Positions 25,980 to 34,433 of a stretch of DNA of 64,000 bases are shown piece after piece. Both the position numbers and the translations under genes were made by a program. The DNA comes from Streptomyces marincola. Lineage in GTDB: Bacteria; Actinomycetota; Actinomycetes; Streptomycetales; Streptomycetaceae. Below the pieces are notes generated by a model. It had not been told where the DNA came from. It saw nothing but the letters and a program-made list of their open reading frames with translations, and ran no database searches. Within the stretch, counting starts at the first letter, position 1. Every line of letters starts with the position of its first letter. The stretch lies in NCBI RefSeq assembly GCF_020410765.1, contig NZ_CP084541.1:124001-188000 (forward strand). The letters run 5' to 3'.

Positions 25980-26197
25980 CGTTCCTCCGAGAGTGGTCAC
26001 GGTCCTGGGCGCCGCTGTTCGGTTCGCCCGTACGGCCGTTGACTGATGGTGAGGACACCGTAGAAGAATCCGCGGGTGCTCAGGGACGCCTCAGGTGTGA
26101 TCCGGGCGTTTCGGAGCGCCTGCTCTACGACCTTCGTCGTACGGGTCCTGCCGCCGGCGTACGACCTGCCACCGGCGGGGCGCGGGGCGCGCGGTGC

Positions 26198-27349
26198 TCA
26201 TCCGCCGGGCGTCACGGTGAGCGCCTGCGCCCGGTGGTCGGACAGGCCCTCGCTGTCCACCATGCGGTAGTCGTGGACGGTCACCGCGTCGCTGGTGAAG
26301 GCCCAGTCGAGGCGCCACATGGCCGGGCCGCCCGCGGGCCAGGAGACGGGGTGCAGTTGGTCGCTCGCGTGCAGCGCGTCCCGCAACCGGTCGCCGAGGC
26401 GGCCCAGTTCGCCCATGGCCGAGGTGGCGTTCATGTCCCCCGCCACCACGGCGGGCAGCTCGTTGCCGTCCAGGTCCTCCTCAAGTGCCCGGTAGGTCGC
26501 CTGCCGCCTGACCTCCTGGGCCCGCATGAAGGAGACGAACTGCGACGAGAAAGGGTCCATCGACACATCCAGCTGCACCGGGATGTGCACGTTGTAGAAG
26601 GTGGTCAGCCGTCCGTCGATCCGCAGATCGGTGCGCAGCGTCTTGTAGCGGTAGTAGTCGGGGAACGCCCCCGCCGGCGGCATGCCGATGGCGGGATCGG
26701 AGAGGTGCGGCCAGTTGTCCAGCCCCCGCCAGTCCTCGATCGGGTAGCGGGAGAGGGTCAGCAGCTCACCGAGGGCCACCACGTGGAACCCGGGGAAGTG
26801 CTCGCTCAGCGCGGCCACGTGGTCGGCGGGGACCGGGCGGTGCGCGTCGAGATCCCAGGAGACGTGCTCCTGGAGCAGGTAGACGTCGGCCCGCTGGGCG
26901 CGCAGGTAGGCGTAGAACGCGTCCGGGTCGTCGCCGTCGGCCCAGTACTCGGTGTTCCAGGCGAACACCCGCACCGCGTCCGGCGGCGCGGGCGACCCGC
27001 CGGAGACCCCGGGCAGCGCGTGGACGTTCAGTCCCGCCAGGGGCAGTCCGAGCAGCACGCCGCACAGCGCCGCGGCCCCCAGGCGCAGCCGGGCCGGGCG
27101 CGCCAGCGGCGCGAGGAGCAGCAGGATCAGCGGCACCACCACGAACGTCAGCGGGGGCATCAGCTCCGCCGGCCGCCACCACCAGTGCTCGCCGGTGAGA
27201 ACCATGAAGACCGCGACGAACAGCGTCCACACCGCGATCGCCGCGGCCAGCAGCCGCGCCGCCCGCCCGCGCGACGGCGGGGGCGCGGCCGGCCGCGGGC
27301 CCTCGCGGGCCGCGTCGCTCTCCCGCGCCTCCGCGAGGCGTGTGCTCAT
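26198..27349 (-). CDS. Membrane-anchored endonuclease/exonuclease/phosphatase (EEP) family protein
   Basis: A 383-residue protein. Three N-terminal hydrophobic helices (about 33-110; LLAAAIAVWTLFVAVFMVL, TFVVVPLILLLLAPLA, CGVLLGLPLAGL) precede an EEP catalytic domain with the motifs VRVFAWNTEYW, VYLLQEHVSW, AGDMNATSAM, RLDWAFTSD and GLSDHRAQ. The fold includes nucleases and sugar- or inositol-phosphate phosphatases; the topology would put it outside the membrane. Its ATG overlaps the stop of the glycosyltransferase by four bases, so it is coupled to a sugar pathway. That points to phosphatase activity on a lipid-linked sugar phosphate, which is inference. Confidence 0.85.
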   Translation of the reverse strand: MSTRLAEARESDAAREGPRPAAPPPSRGRAARLLAAAIAVWTLFVAVFMVLTGEHWWWRPAELMPPLTFVVVPLILLLLAPLARPARLRLGAAALCGVLLGLPLAGLNVHALPGVSGGSPAPPDAVRVFAWNTEYWADGDDPDAFYAYLRAQRADVYLLQEHVSWDLDAHRPVPADHVAALSEHFPGFHVVALGELLTLSRYPIEDWRGLDNWPHLSDPAIGMPPAGAFPDYYRYKTLRTDLRIDGRLTTFYNVHIPVQLDVSMDPFSSQFVSFMRAQEVRRQATYRALEEDLDGNELPAVVAGDMNATSAMGELGRLGDRLRDALHASDQLHPVSWPAGGPAMWRLDWAFTSDAVTVHDYRMVDSEGLSDHRAQALTVTPGG

Positions 27350-28413
27350 GCCGTCATCCCGGGCCGCTGCTCCGGGCGCGTTCCCAGGGGCCGCGGCGCG
27401 TGCTCGCCGTCGGGCGACAGGTGGGAGTCGTACAGGCGGCGGAAGCGGCCCGAGGCCAGCCAGTGCAGGGCGCCCACCGCGATGCCCGCGGAGATGGCGA
27501 CGTTCGTGGCGAAGGCCACCGCGGTGAAGACGACGAGGAAGCCCGCCCCGCGCCGCTTGAGCACGTAGCGGTACATGGAGAAGTCGCCGGCGATCGTGAC
27601 CCCGGCCAGGGCCAGCGGCACGGCCAGCCACACGGGGCCGAGCAGGCCGAGCGGCAGCGTGAGCACCGTGCCGAGGGCCGCGACCGCGGCCATGGACCGG
27701 GGCGCGGTCTCGAAGCCCTTGGCGAAGCGCCTGCGGCGGGCGAACAGCGGCACCCGCAGCCGGGCGCGGCGGAACAGCTTGCGCAGCAGGGGCAGCAGCT
27801 TCTCGTCGTCGTCGTGCCGCCCGAGCACGTGCGGGGTGACCCTGATCCGGTAGTGCTCCGACATCCGCTCGCCGTAGTCGACCTCCTCGGTCTGGCGCAG
27901 CCGGGGGTTGAACGGTCCGATCTCCTGGAACACCCGGCGCGGGATCGCGGTGAGCGAGGAGAACAGGAAGCTGACCGTGCCGAGCGAGTCCATCCGCCAG
28001 CAGTAGGCCTGGAGCACGCGGCACTCCTCGACCACGCTGTCCCGGATCAGCGGCTGGTCCTCGTAGATGCCGCACACCGCGCCGTACTCGGGGTGGGCGA
28101 GCAGTTCCTCGACGGCCTTCTCCACGGCGTCGGGGCGCAGCGCCACGTCCGAGTCGACGAAGAACAGGATCTCGCCGCGCGCCGCCGCGGCGCCGGTGTT
28201 GCGGGCCACCGCGACACCGCTGTTGCGCGGGGTCCGCAGCACGGTGACGTCGCGGCGGCGCGCGATCTCCAGGGAGTCGTCGGTGCTGTGGTCGTCGACC
28301 ACGATGACTTCGAGCGGGGTGTAGGTCTGTTGCAGGGCCGCGTCGATGCACAGGCCGATCGAGTTGCGGTAGTTGTAGTTGGGGATGACGACCGAGACGA
28401 GGGGCCGGGACAA
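27346..28413 (-). CDS. GT2-family glycosyltransferase with C-terminal membrane helices
   Basis: A 355-residue paralogue of the enzyme at 23.9-24.9 kb. The GT-A domain begins PLVSVVIPNYNYRNSIGLCI and has DDHSTDDS and FFVDSDVALRP. The C-terminal third holds hydrophobic segments around ALGTVLTLPLGLLGPVWLAV and FLVVFTAVAFATNVAISAG. The TTG at 28411-28413 is taken as start because GGAGGAA lies six or seven bases upstream; the longer frame upstream is not credible protein. It sits 25 bases after the UbiA gene, supporting use of a polyprenyl-phosphate-linked donor or acceptor. Confidence 0.88.
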   Translation of the reverse strand: MSRPLVSVVIPNYNYRNSIGLCIDAALQQTYTPLEVIVVDDHSTDDSLEIARRRDVTVLRTPRNSGVAVARNTGAAAARGEILFFVDSDVALRPDAVEKAVEELLAHPEYGAVCGIYEDQPLIRDSVVEECRVLQAYCWRMDSLGTVSFLFSSLTAIPRRVFQEIGPFNPRLRQTEEVDYGERMSEHYRIRVTPHVLGRHDDDEKLLPLLRKLFRRARLRVPLFARRRRFAKGFETAPRSMAAVAALGTVLTLPLGLLGPVWLAVPLALAGVTIAGDFSMYRYVLKRRGAGFLVVFTAVAFATNVAISAGIAVGALHWLASGRFRRLYDSHLSPDGEHAPRPLGTRPEQRPGMTA

Positions 28414-28438
28414 GGGGGTTCCTCCAACGGGGGTCGTG

Positions 28439-29452
28439 CTAGCCGTGGTTGACGATGAGTGTCCCGCCGAGCAGGAGTGCCCAGAGCAGGGAGTTGACGA
28501 GCATGGCGCGGTCGCGCAGCAGGATGCGGGTGGGTTCGCCGCCACGGTCGCCGTGGACCTGGAGCAGTTGCAGGTACCTGGCCATGGCGAAGAGCGCGAG
28601 CGGCGCGGAGCCGTACACCGCGAGGTCGGCGGCGCGGGGGTCGGCCGCCTGCTGGAGATGGATGAGGAAGGCGGTCACGGTCACTCCGGCGCACAGCACG
28701 ATCAGGTGGTCGAGGTACGGCACGGAGTAGCCGCGCAGCGCGGGGCGGTGGGAGACGCCGCCGGCCTGCATCTCGTGTCTGCGCTTGCCCAGGACGAAGA
28801 TCAGGCACAGCGAGAACACCGAGACCAGCAGCCAGCTGCGGATCTCGGTGCCGGCGGCGAGGTGGCCCTGGACGACGCGGAGGGCGAATCCGGCGGCCAC
28901 GAGGAAGACGTCGAGCAGGGGGACGTGCTTCAGGCCGCGGCTGTAGGCGGCGTTGAGGGCGAGGTAGACGGCTATGGGCCACCAGGCGGTGACGGGGCCG
29001 AGAAGTGCCGCGCCGGCCAGCAGGAACGCGAGCGCGGTCCCGAACGCGACGGCGGTGGGCACACCGACGCGGCCGGAGGCGATCGGCCGTTCGCGCTTGG
29101 TGGGGTGCGCGCGGTCGCGGTCGCGGTCGTAGAGGTCGTTCCAGACGTACACGAGGGAGGAGGCGAGGGTGAACAGGAGGATGGCCCAGCCGACGCGCGC
29201 CAGCAGCCCCGCCGGGGCCGTCTCGGCGTCCAGCAGCGCCAGGGGCACCACCAGCAGGTTCTTCGGCAACTGGCCCGGCCTCACCAGGGCGAGCAGGTCG
29301 CGCGGCAGGCCGGTGCGCCGGGGCCCGGCGGGCGCGGCGGTCCGCGGGCCCGCCGCGGTCCGGCCCGGCGTCCCGATCCGCGCGGGTTCCACGAGTGGTG
29401 CGGGTTCCACGAGTGGTGCGGTGTCGAGGGGCCGGTCGGCACTCGTCGTCAC
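28439..29452 (-). CDS. UbiA-family prenyltransferase, decaprenyl-phosphate phosphoribosyltransferase-like
   Basis: A 337-residue membrane protein with about nine helices. LVRPGQLPKNLLVVPLALL, SLVYVWNDLYDRDRDRAHPT followed by KRERPIASGRV, and VLGKRRHEMQAG are the signatures of the DPPR-synthase branch (mycobacterial Rv3806c/UbiA), which joins phosphoribosyl pyrophosphate to polyprenyl phosphate. GAGGAG lies five bases before the GTG start. The N-terminal 65 residues are a Pro/Ala-rich extension containing a perfect 18-base tandem duplication (LVEPAP repeated). Adjacent epimerase, aminotransferase, flippase-like and glycosyltransferase genes suggest it makes a lipid-linked pentose phosphate that the neighbours modify. 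Confidence 0.87.
   Translation of the reverse strand: MTTSADRPLDTAPLVEPAPLVEPARIGTPGRTAAGPRTAAPAGPRRTGLPRDLLALVRPGQLPKNLLVVPLALLDAETAPAGLLARVGWAILLFTLASSLVYVWNDLYDRDRDRAHPTKRERPIASGRVGVPTAVAFGTALAFLLAGAALLGPVTAWWPIAVYLALNAAYSRGLKHVPLLDVFLVAAGFALRVVQGHLAAGTEIRSWLLVSVFSLCLIFVLGKRRHEMQAGGVSHRPALRGYSVPYLDHLIVLCAGVTVTAFLIHLQQAADPRAADLAVYGSAPLALFAMARYLQLLQVHGDRGGEPTRILLRDRAMLVNSLLWALLLGGTLIVNHG
29383..29418. repeat. 18-bp perfect tandem duplication inside the UbiA gene
   Basis: Two copies of CGGGTTCCACGAGTGGTG stand head to tail. The unit is a multiple of three and keeps the frame, duplicating six residues (LVEPAP) in the disordered N-terminal tail. Confidence 0.9.
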
Positions 29453-29466
29453 AGTGGTCTCCTCGC

Positions 29467-30507
29467 TCAGAAGAAGGCTTTGGCCAGGCCAAGGGCGCCC
29501 TGCTTCCAGGGCTCCCTGCTGGTCCGCCCCGTGGACCCCGGCGCCCGGGTGGTGGCCCGGTGCTCGCGCCACCACCGGTAGGTGGCGAGGATGGCGTCCT
29601 CGTTGGAGTGGCGGGGCGACCAGCCGAGCACCTCGCGCACCTTGTCGATGCTGACGTAGGAATCGGCGCGCAGCTTGTGGATCAGCCGCCCGTAGACCGG
29701 TGAGAGGCGCAGCCGGCTCAGCACGTCCAGGGTCCGGACGGCGGGGGCCGCGGGGATGGACACCACCCGTTTCCCGTGCCCCGCGGCGTCGAGGACGGCC
29801 TGGAAGTCCTCCCGGATCGTGCCGAACTCGGCCGCCGCCAGGTTGAAGGTGTCGTCGGCGGCCTCGGCCGGGGCGGCGAGCGTGACCGCGACCGCGTCGA
29901 CCAGGTCGTCGACCGAGAACATCTGGATGCGCACGTCCCCCCGGCCCAGGACGGGGAAGTTGCGGCCCTCCTCGGCCCATTCGAAGAGCATCGCGAACAG
30001 GCCCATCCGGCCCGGCCCGACGAACGTCTTGGGGCGCAGGATCGGAACGCACAGGCCGCGGGCCCTGAACTCCTCGGCGACCTCCTCGGCGCCGGCCTTG
30101 GCCCTGCTGTACGCGTCGACCGGGCTGCGCGGGTAGTCCTCGGTGGTGGGCACGGTGTCCGGCAGGCCGTACACGGCCGTCGAGGAGATGTGCACCGCGC
30201 GTTCGACACCGGCCTCCCGCGCGGCCCGCAGGACGCTCCGGGTGCCGTCGACGATGATCGAGCGGATCTCGTCCTCGGGGTAGCTCGGCAGCGCCGCCGC
30301 GGTGTGCACCACGGCATCGGCGCCGGTCAGGGCGGCGCGCACGCGGTCCGTTTCCCGCACGTCCGCCGTCAGGTGCTCCACGCCGGGCAGGGCCTCGACG
30401 GGCGGGCGCAGATCGAGGCTCAGGACCCGGTTCCCCGCCGCCGCCAGCGACCTGACCAGGTTGCCGCCCAGCATCCCGCTGCCGCCCGTCACCAGCACGG
30501 TCCTCAC
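29467..30507 (-). CDS. NAD-dependent epimerase/dehydratase (extended SDR)
   Basis: A 346-residue nucleotide-sugar-type epimerase. The cofactor motif is VTGGSGMLGGNLV, the catalytic site ISSTAVYG with the YSRAK tyrosine/lysine pair, and LRPKTFVGPGR follows as in extended SDRs. The GTG at 30507 overlaps the aminotransferase stop by four bases (GTGA); a GTG three bases earlier is equally possible. It lies 14 bases before the UbiA gene. It could epimerise or oxidise the lipid-linked or nucleotide-linked sugar before transamination. Confidence 0.88.
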   Translation of the reverse strand: MRTVLVTGGSGMLGGNLVRSLAAAGNRVLSLDLRPPVEALPGVEHLTADVRETDRVRAALTGADAVVHTAAALPSYPEDEIRSIIVDGTRSVLRAAREAGVERAVHISSTAVYGLPDTVPTTEDYPRSPVDAYSRAKAGAEEVAEEFRARGLCVPILRPKTFVGPGRMGLFAMLFEWAEEGRNFPVLGRGDVRIQMFSVDDLVDAVAVTLAAPAEAADDTFNLAAAEFGTIREDFQAVLDAAGHGKRVVSIPAAPAVRTLDVLSRLRLSPVYGRLIHKLRADSYVSIDKVREVLGWSPRHSNEDAILATYRWWREHRATTRAPGSTGRTSREPWKQGALGLAKAFF

Positions 30508-31931
30508 CACAGCGACGACACCTTCTGCTTGATGAAACGCGTGACCAGGCGGGGCAGCCCGGCGGAGAGGGTGGCGTCGAGCCGTTCGAGGAACAGCTCG
30601 ACCTCGGTCTCGCCGGCGACCAGCGGCGGGCCGACGACCAGGGGGTTCTGCCCGTTGAGTGTGTAGTAGGCGTAGGTGTCGTGGTCGTGGTAGAGCGCGT
30701 CGATGACGGCGCAGGTGACGACCTTGGTGCCGAACTGCGGGTCCTTGGCAAGGCCGCCGGGGGCGAGCTTCGCGACGAGGTCGAGGAGGGCGGTGCTGCC
30801 CAGGAAGCACCCCCACAGGGCACCGGATCCGCGCACGTCGGTCACGATGTCGGGGTGCTCCTTGGCGATGCGTTCGAGGCCGGGGCCCAGGAGTTTCCCG
30901 ATGGCCCTGGCGCGGGCGGGGAAGTCCTCCTCGACGGCGATGTTGATCGCCTCGACGGCGGTGGCGCACTCCTCCCCGAAGCCGTAGTAGGTGGTGCTCG
31001 TGCTCTGGAGGAGCGCGTCCTGGAGGTTGTCGTACGCCTTCTTGAAGACCGGCCTGCGGGCGACGTACGCGGAGATGGAGGACTTGCCGCCCCCGAAGGA
31101 CTTCGACGTCGTCACCACGTCCGGGACGAGGCCGGGGTGGCGCATGAAGTGGAACATCGTCCCGGTCTTCCCCCAGCCGCTGTAGATCTCGTCGAAGATG
31201 AGGATGATGTCCTCCCGGGTGCACAACTCCCGCAGGCCGCGCAGGAACTCCTCGGAGCACCACCTGATGGTCGAGGCGCTGAACGGCTCGATGAGCAGGG
31301 CGTAGACGTCGCACTTGCCCTTGGCGTCCCGGCTCGCCTCGACGGCGGCCCGGACGGATTCCAGGTCGTCGTAGGTGAAGCTGACCACGCCGGGGATGCC
31401 GGGGAAGGCGAAGTGGTTCTGCGAGCTGCCGGTGAGGCTGCCGGAGCCGAGGAGCTTGCCGTGGAAGCTGATGTCGCTGCGGAGGATGGTGTTCCGCCGG
31501 CCGCCGTGGTACTTGTACGCGAGCTTGACCGCGCCCTCGACGGCCTCGGCGCCCGAGTTGGGCAGGAAGGACATGTCGAGGTCGCCCGGGAGCACGGCGG
31601 CCAGGTTGTGCGACAGCGCGGCCAGGTACGGCGAGAAGTAGGTCTTGTGCACCTCCATCCGCCCGCGTTCGGCGAACCGCCTGCGCGCCTGGAGGATGCG
31701 CGGGTGGTTGTGGCCGTGGTTGAGGACGCCGACGCCTCCGGTGAAGTCGAGGATCTGCCGGCCGTCCCGCGTCCACACGTAGGCGCCCTCGGCCCGGTCG
31801 ACCAGTTCCCTGCCGAAGCCGAACGACGTCATCAAGGACACCTGGCTCTTGTTGACGTACCGGCGGTACAGATCGTGCACGTGGTCGATGGACAGCGCTT
31901 CCGCGTCCTCGACGGTCATGAGTTCTGTCAT
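30504..31931 (-). CDS. Class III PLP-dependent aminotransferase
   Basis: A 475-residue aminotransferase of the ornithine/putrescine aminotransferase group. GGVGVLNHGHNHPRI, FLPNSGAEAVEGAVKLAYKY (PLP phosphate loop), LIFDEIYSGWGKTG (the Asp that contacts the pyridine nitrogen) and the Schiff-base lysine in VTTSKSFGGGK are all present. AAGGAG lies eight bases before the ATG, which overlaps the flippase stop by four bases (ATGA). In this operon it would put an amino group on a keto-sugar or provide an amine for the product. Class III enzymes act on terminal aldehydes or ketones, which fits oxidation at a primary carbon; this is inference. Confidence 0.9.
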   Translation of the reverse strand: MTELMTVEDAEALSIDHVHDLYRRYVNKSQVSLMTSFGFGRELVDRAEGAYVWTRDGRQILDFTGGVGVLNHGHNHPRILQARRRFAERGRMEVHKTYFSPYLAALSHNLAAVLPGDLDMSFLPNSGAEAVEGAVKLAYKYHGGRRNTILRSDISFHGKLLGSGSLTGSSQNHFAFPGIPGVVSFTYDDLESVRAAVEASRDAKGKCDVYALLIEPFSASTIRWCSEEFLRGLRELCTREDIILIFDEIYSGWGKTGTMFHFMRHPGLVPDVVTTSKSFGGGKSSISAYVARRPVFKKAYDNLQDALLQSTSTTYYGFGEECATAVEAINIAVEEDFPARARAIGKLLGPGLERIAKEHPDIVTDVRGSGALWGCFLGSTALLDLVAKLAPGGLAKDPQFGTKVVTCAVIDALYHDHDTYAYYTLNGQNPLVVGPPLVAGETEVELFLERLDATLSAGLPRLVTRFIKQKVSSLW

Positions 31932-32875
31932 GCGGGAGTCTCCTTTCGGATGGGAGCGGGAGCAGTGGCACGGTCGCGGAGGGCGACGGCGCCGAGTGCC
32001 GCGCCCGAGGTGGCGAGTTCCGCGACCAGGGTCAGGACCCGGCTGCCGAGGGCCGCGGCGACCGCGGCGTGCAGGGGCAGGACCGGCACGAGGGCGGGCA
32101 CGAGCAGCAGTTCGCGCACGCCGACGCCGTCGGGCGCGAACACCGCGAGCGTGCCGGCGACGACGGCGAGGGAGTAGCCGCCGACCGCGGCCGGGAGCGC
32201 GGGCAGGGGCTCCGCGCCCAGCAGGACCGCGAGCACCCACACGTGCAGGCCGGACAGCACCCAGGCGGCGGTCTGGTAGACGACGGCGAGCCGCAGGTTG
32301 GCCGGCTGCCCGGGGGCCGGGGGCGGCTGCCGCCTGGCGACCCGGGCCGCGAGGCCCACGAGCGCGTGGATGAGCGTGGGGCGGGCGACCAGGGCGATCA
32401 GCAGGGCCAGGGGCAGGAGCAGCAGCCACGCGGCGCCGTCCGGCAGCAGGGTCGGCGCGACCAGCAGACCGACCGCGCCGCCCGTGAGCAGCACGATGAC
32501 GAGGTTGACCAGGTACGTCCCCGCCAGCTGGGCCTTGGTCGCCCCGGCCCGCTCCCCCATCCTCATCTGCGCGATGAGGCCCCACACCCGTCCGGGGATG
32601 AACTTGCCCAGGAAGCCGACGAAGAACATCCGCACGCCGGTGCCCGCCGGTATCGGCACGGCGATCGTCGACAGGGTCAGCATCCAGGACCGGGTGCCGC
32701 ACAGCAGCCCGGCCGCCGTGACCGCGGTCGCCCCCAGCAGCGCGGCGACCGAACCGCCGTGGAGGAGCCCGGCGAGCACGGACCAGTCCTGCCCCCGCAG
32801 GGCGGCCACGGCGCCGGCCACCACGGCCACCGCGAAGACCGCGGTCAGGGCGCGGCGCCACGCGGGGCTTCTCAC
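31928..32875 (-). CDS. Lysylphosphatidylglycerol synthase-type membrane protein (flippase-like, UPF0104)
   Basis: A 315-residue polytopic membrane protein with seven or eight hydrophobic segments. The motifs FFVGFLGKFIPGRVWGLIAQ and FAPDGVGVRELLLVPAL match the transmembrane half of MprF-type lysylphosphatidylglycerol synthases, which can flip lipids and also occurs alone in glycolipid clusters. There is no aminoacyltransferase domain. The GTG start has GGGAGGG upstream. It is the first gene of the minus-strand cluster and is coupled to the aminotransferase. It is likely to move the finished lipid-linked sugar across the membrane (inference). Confidence 0.82.
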   Translation of the reverse strand: MRSPAWRRALTAVFAVAVVAGAVAALRGQDWSVLAGLLHGGSVAALLGATAVTAAGLLCGTRSWMLTLSTIAVPIPAGTGVRMFFVGFLGKFIPGRVWGLIAQMRMGERAGATKAQLAGTYLVNLVIVLLTGGAVGLLVAPTLLPDGAAWLLLLPLALLIALVARPTLIHALVGLAARVARRQPPPAPGQPANLRLAVVYQTAAWVLSGLHVWVLAVLLGAEPLPALPAAVGGYSLAVVAGTLAVFAPDGVGVRELLLVPALVPVLPLHAAVAAALGSRVLTLVAELATSGAALGAVALRDRATAPAPIRKETPA

Positions 32876-33386
32876 GCCGCCCTCCCGGGGCGGCGGCCGG
32901 TGTGCGTGCGACGCGTGAGCAGGACCGGCGCCGCCGGTTGTTCCCAGGCCATGTGGTGTCCGTTTCGGCGAGCGGAGCGGATCGGACGGATGTGCGGCAG
33001 ACGTGAGCACGCTACGGACACGGGGCGGCCGGGCGGCAGTAGCAGACCCCGATCCGCCGGGAGGCGTCGGCGAAAGTGCAAGGCGCGGGTACGACCAAGG
33101 GCGTACCAGGGGCGCGGCCCGCCGCGTACCGACGGGACGGAAGGTCGCAGGGCCGGGCCGCCGCCGGGCCGCCGGGGGCACCGGCCGCCGGCCGCCGTCC
33201 TGGCTGCCGGTTCCGAGGCGTTCACACAGCGGTGATATGAGAACACCTGGTGAAAGACCGGTGGAGGCCCTACTGTGACCGTGGGAATCCGCGGGGGCAG
33301 AGCACGCGTCCGCAGCCGGGAAAGGGCTGCCTCGTACTACGACTGGGAGCGCTCCCAGTCGACTCGGAGCTTTGAAGGAGACACCG
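32876..33386. other. Divergent intergenic region between the glycolipid cluster and the two-component system
   Basis: About 510 bases between two divergent transcription units. The right end holds the perfect palindrome at 33341-33360 and an AAGGAG ribosome-binding site at 33375. A 26-codon frame (32872-32952, minus) ends with a GTGA overlap at the flippase start but has no convincing ribosome-binding site. I see no other coding potential. Confidence 0.4.
33341..33360. promoter_or_regulatory. Perfect 20-bp palindrome with CebR-box core
   Basis: GACTGGGAGCGCTCCCAGTC is a perfect inverted repeat whose central 14 bases equal the established CebR operator TGGGAGCGCTCCCA of streptomycetes. It lies 26 bases upstream of the histidine kinase start and just before its ribosome-binding site, a position for repression. 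CebR normally controls cellobiose/cellulose genes and is released by cello-oligosaccharides. Binding here is inferred from the sequence match. Confidence 0.8.
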
Positions 33387-34433
33387 TTGACCACCCGCAC
33401 GGCACATGCCGCATCGCTCTCGGTCCGTTCCGGCGTCCATGAGGAGATCGTCGCCTCGGTGCGCCGTGCGCTGCGCCGGGACGGGGCTCTCCTCACCGAC
33501 CGACCGGAGGACGTCACCGAACTGACCGTTCTCGCCTGCGCCGTCTTCGACGACGTCGCCGCCGCCCTCGACGCGCCGCTCGACGGGGTGCCGCGCGGCG
33601 GGGCCGAGTGGACCCGGTGCGGCATCGACTGGGGGGAGTCGTTACGGGCGGGGACGACCCTGTTCGAAGCGGTCCTGCCGATCGCGCTCCGCGAGCTGGC
33701 GCCACCGCCGCACGCGTCGGACCCCCACCGGATCAGCGTGCTGCTCCACCAGGCGATCCTGACGCGCGTCGTGCGCGGCTCGCAGGCCCGCGCCACGTTC
33801 CTCGACGACCGGGTGCTGTCCGCGCGCCGGGAGGAACGCCGGCGCATGGCGCGTGACTTGCACGACCGGGTCCTGCACGGGATCGGCCTGGCCATCCAGG
33901 GCCTCGACCTCCACCGCTACCACGCGCAGACCTCACCCGTGCTGGCCCGGACGAAGATCGATACGGCGATCGGCCTGCTCCGCCAGGTCGTCCACACGCT
34001 CCAGCAGTTCACCCTCGAACTGCGCCGGCCGGTGGCCGACGGCGGTCTGGAGCAGGCGCTGCGCTCCTACCTGGCGAGCCACGTCGAACCGCCGGTGCAC
34101 GTCGTGATGCACACCAGGGGCGATCTCGCCTCGCTCCCCGCGCACGTCAGCGAGGAGGTCTACCTCATCCTCCGCGAGGCCGCCCGCAACGCGGTGCGCC
34201 ACGCCGCTCCGTCCCGGCTTGAGGTCTCCGTCACCGTCGACGACCGGGCCCTGCGCGCCACGCTGACCGACGACGGACGCGGCTACCTCCCCGGCGCCTG
34301 CTCCCCCGCGGGCGGGCTGTCCGCCATGCGGGAACGCGCCCTGGGCCTGAACGGGCAGTTCTCCACCACCAGCGCGCCCGGCGCCGGCACCCGGGTCGAC
34401 GTGCGCGTTCCGCTCGGGGAGCCCGCCCCGTGA
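33387..34433 (+). CDS. Cytoplasmic NarL/DesK-type sensor histidine kinase
   Basis: A 348-residue kinase. The N-terminal 140 residues form an unassigned soluble sensor with no membrane helix. The dimerisation/phosphoacceptor box is REERRRMARDLHDRVLHGIG (HisKA_3 type). The HATPase domain follows with EAARNAVRHA (N box), LTDDGRGYLPG (G1) and GAGTRVDVRVPLG. The TTG at 33387 has AAGGAG six bases upstream; an earlier TTG at 33372 overlaps that site and is unlikely. Codon 86 is TTA (33642-33644), read only by the bldA tRNA, which would tie the protein to late growth. The response regulator gene overlaps its stop (GTGA). Confidence 0.92.
   Translation: MTTRTAHAASLSVRSGVHEEIVASVRRALRRDGALLTDRPEDVTELTVLACAVFDDVAAALDAPLDGVPRGGAEWTRCGIDWGESLRAGTTLFEAVLPIALRELAPPPHASDPHRISVLLHQAILTRVVRGSQARATFLDDRVLSARREERRRMARDLHDRVLHGIGLAIQGLDLHRYHAQTSPVLARTKIDTAIGLLRQVVHTLQQFTLELRRPVADGGLEQALRSYLASHVEPPVHVVMHTRGDLASLPAHVSEEVYLILREAARNAVRHAAPSRLEVSVTVDDRALRATLTDDGRGYLPGACSPAGGLSAMRERALGLNGQFSTTSAPGAGTRVDVRVPLGEPAP

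Noticed and set aside
32872..32952. 26-codon frame (MAWEQPAAPVLL...) ending with a GTGA overlap at the flippase start
   Set aside because: No convincing ribosome-binding site and no recognisable sequence; the same chance overlap seen elsewhere.
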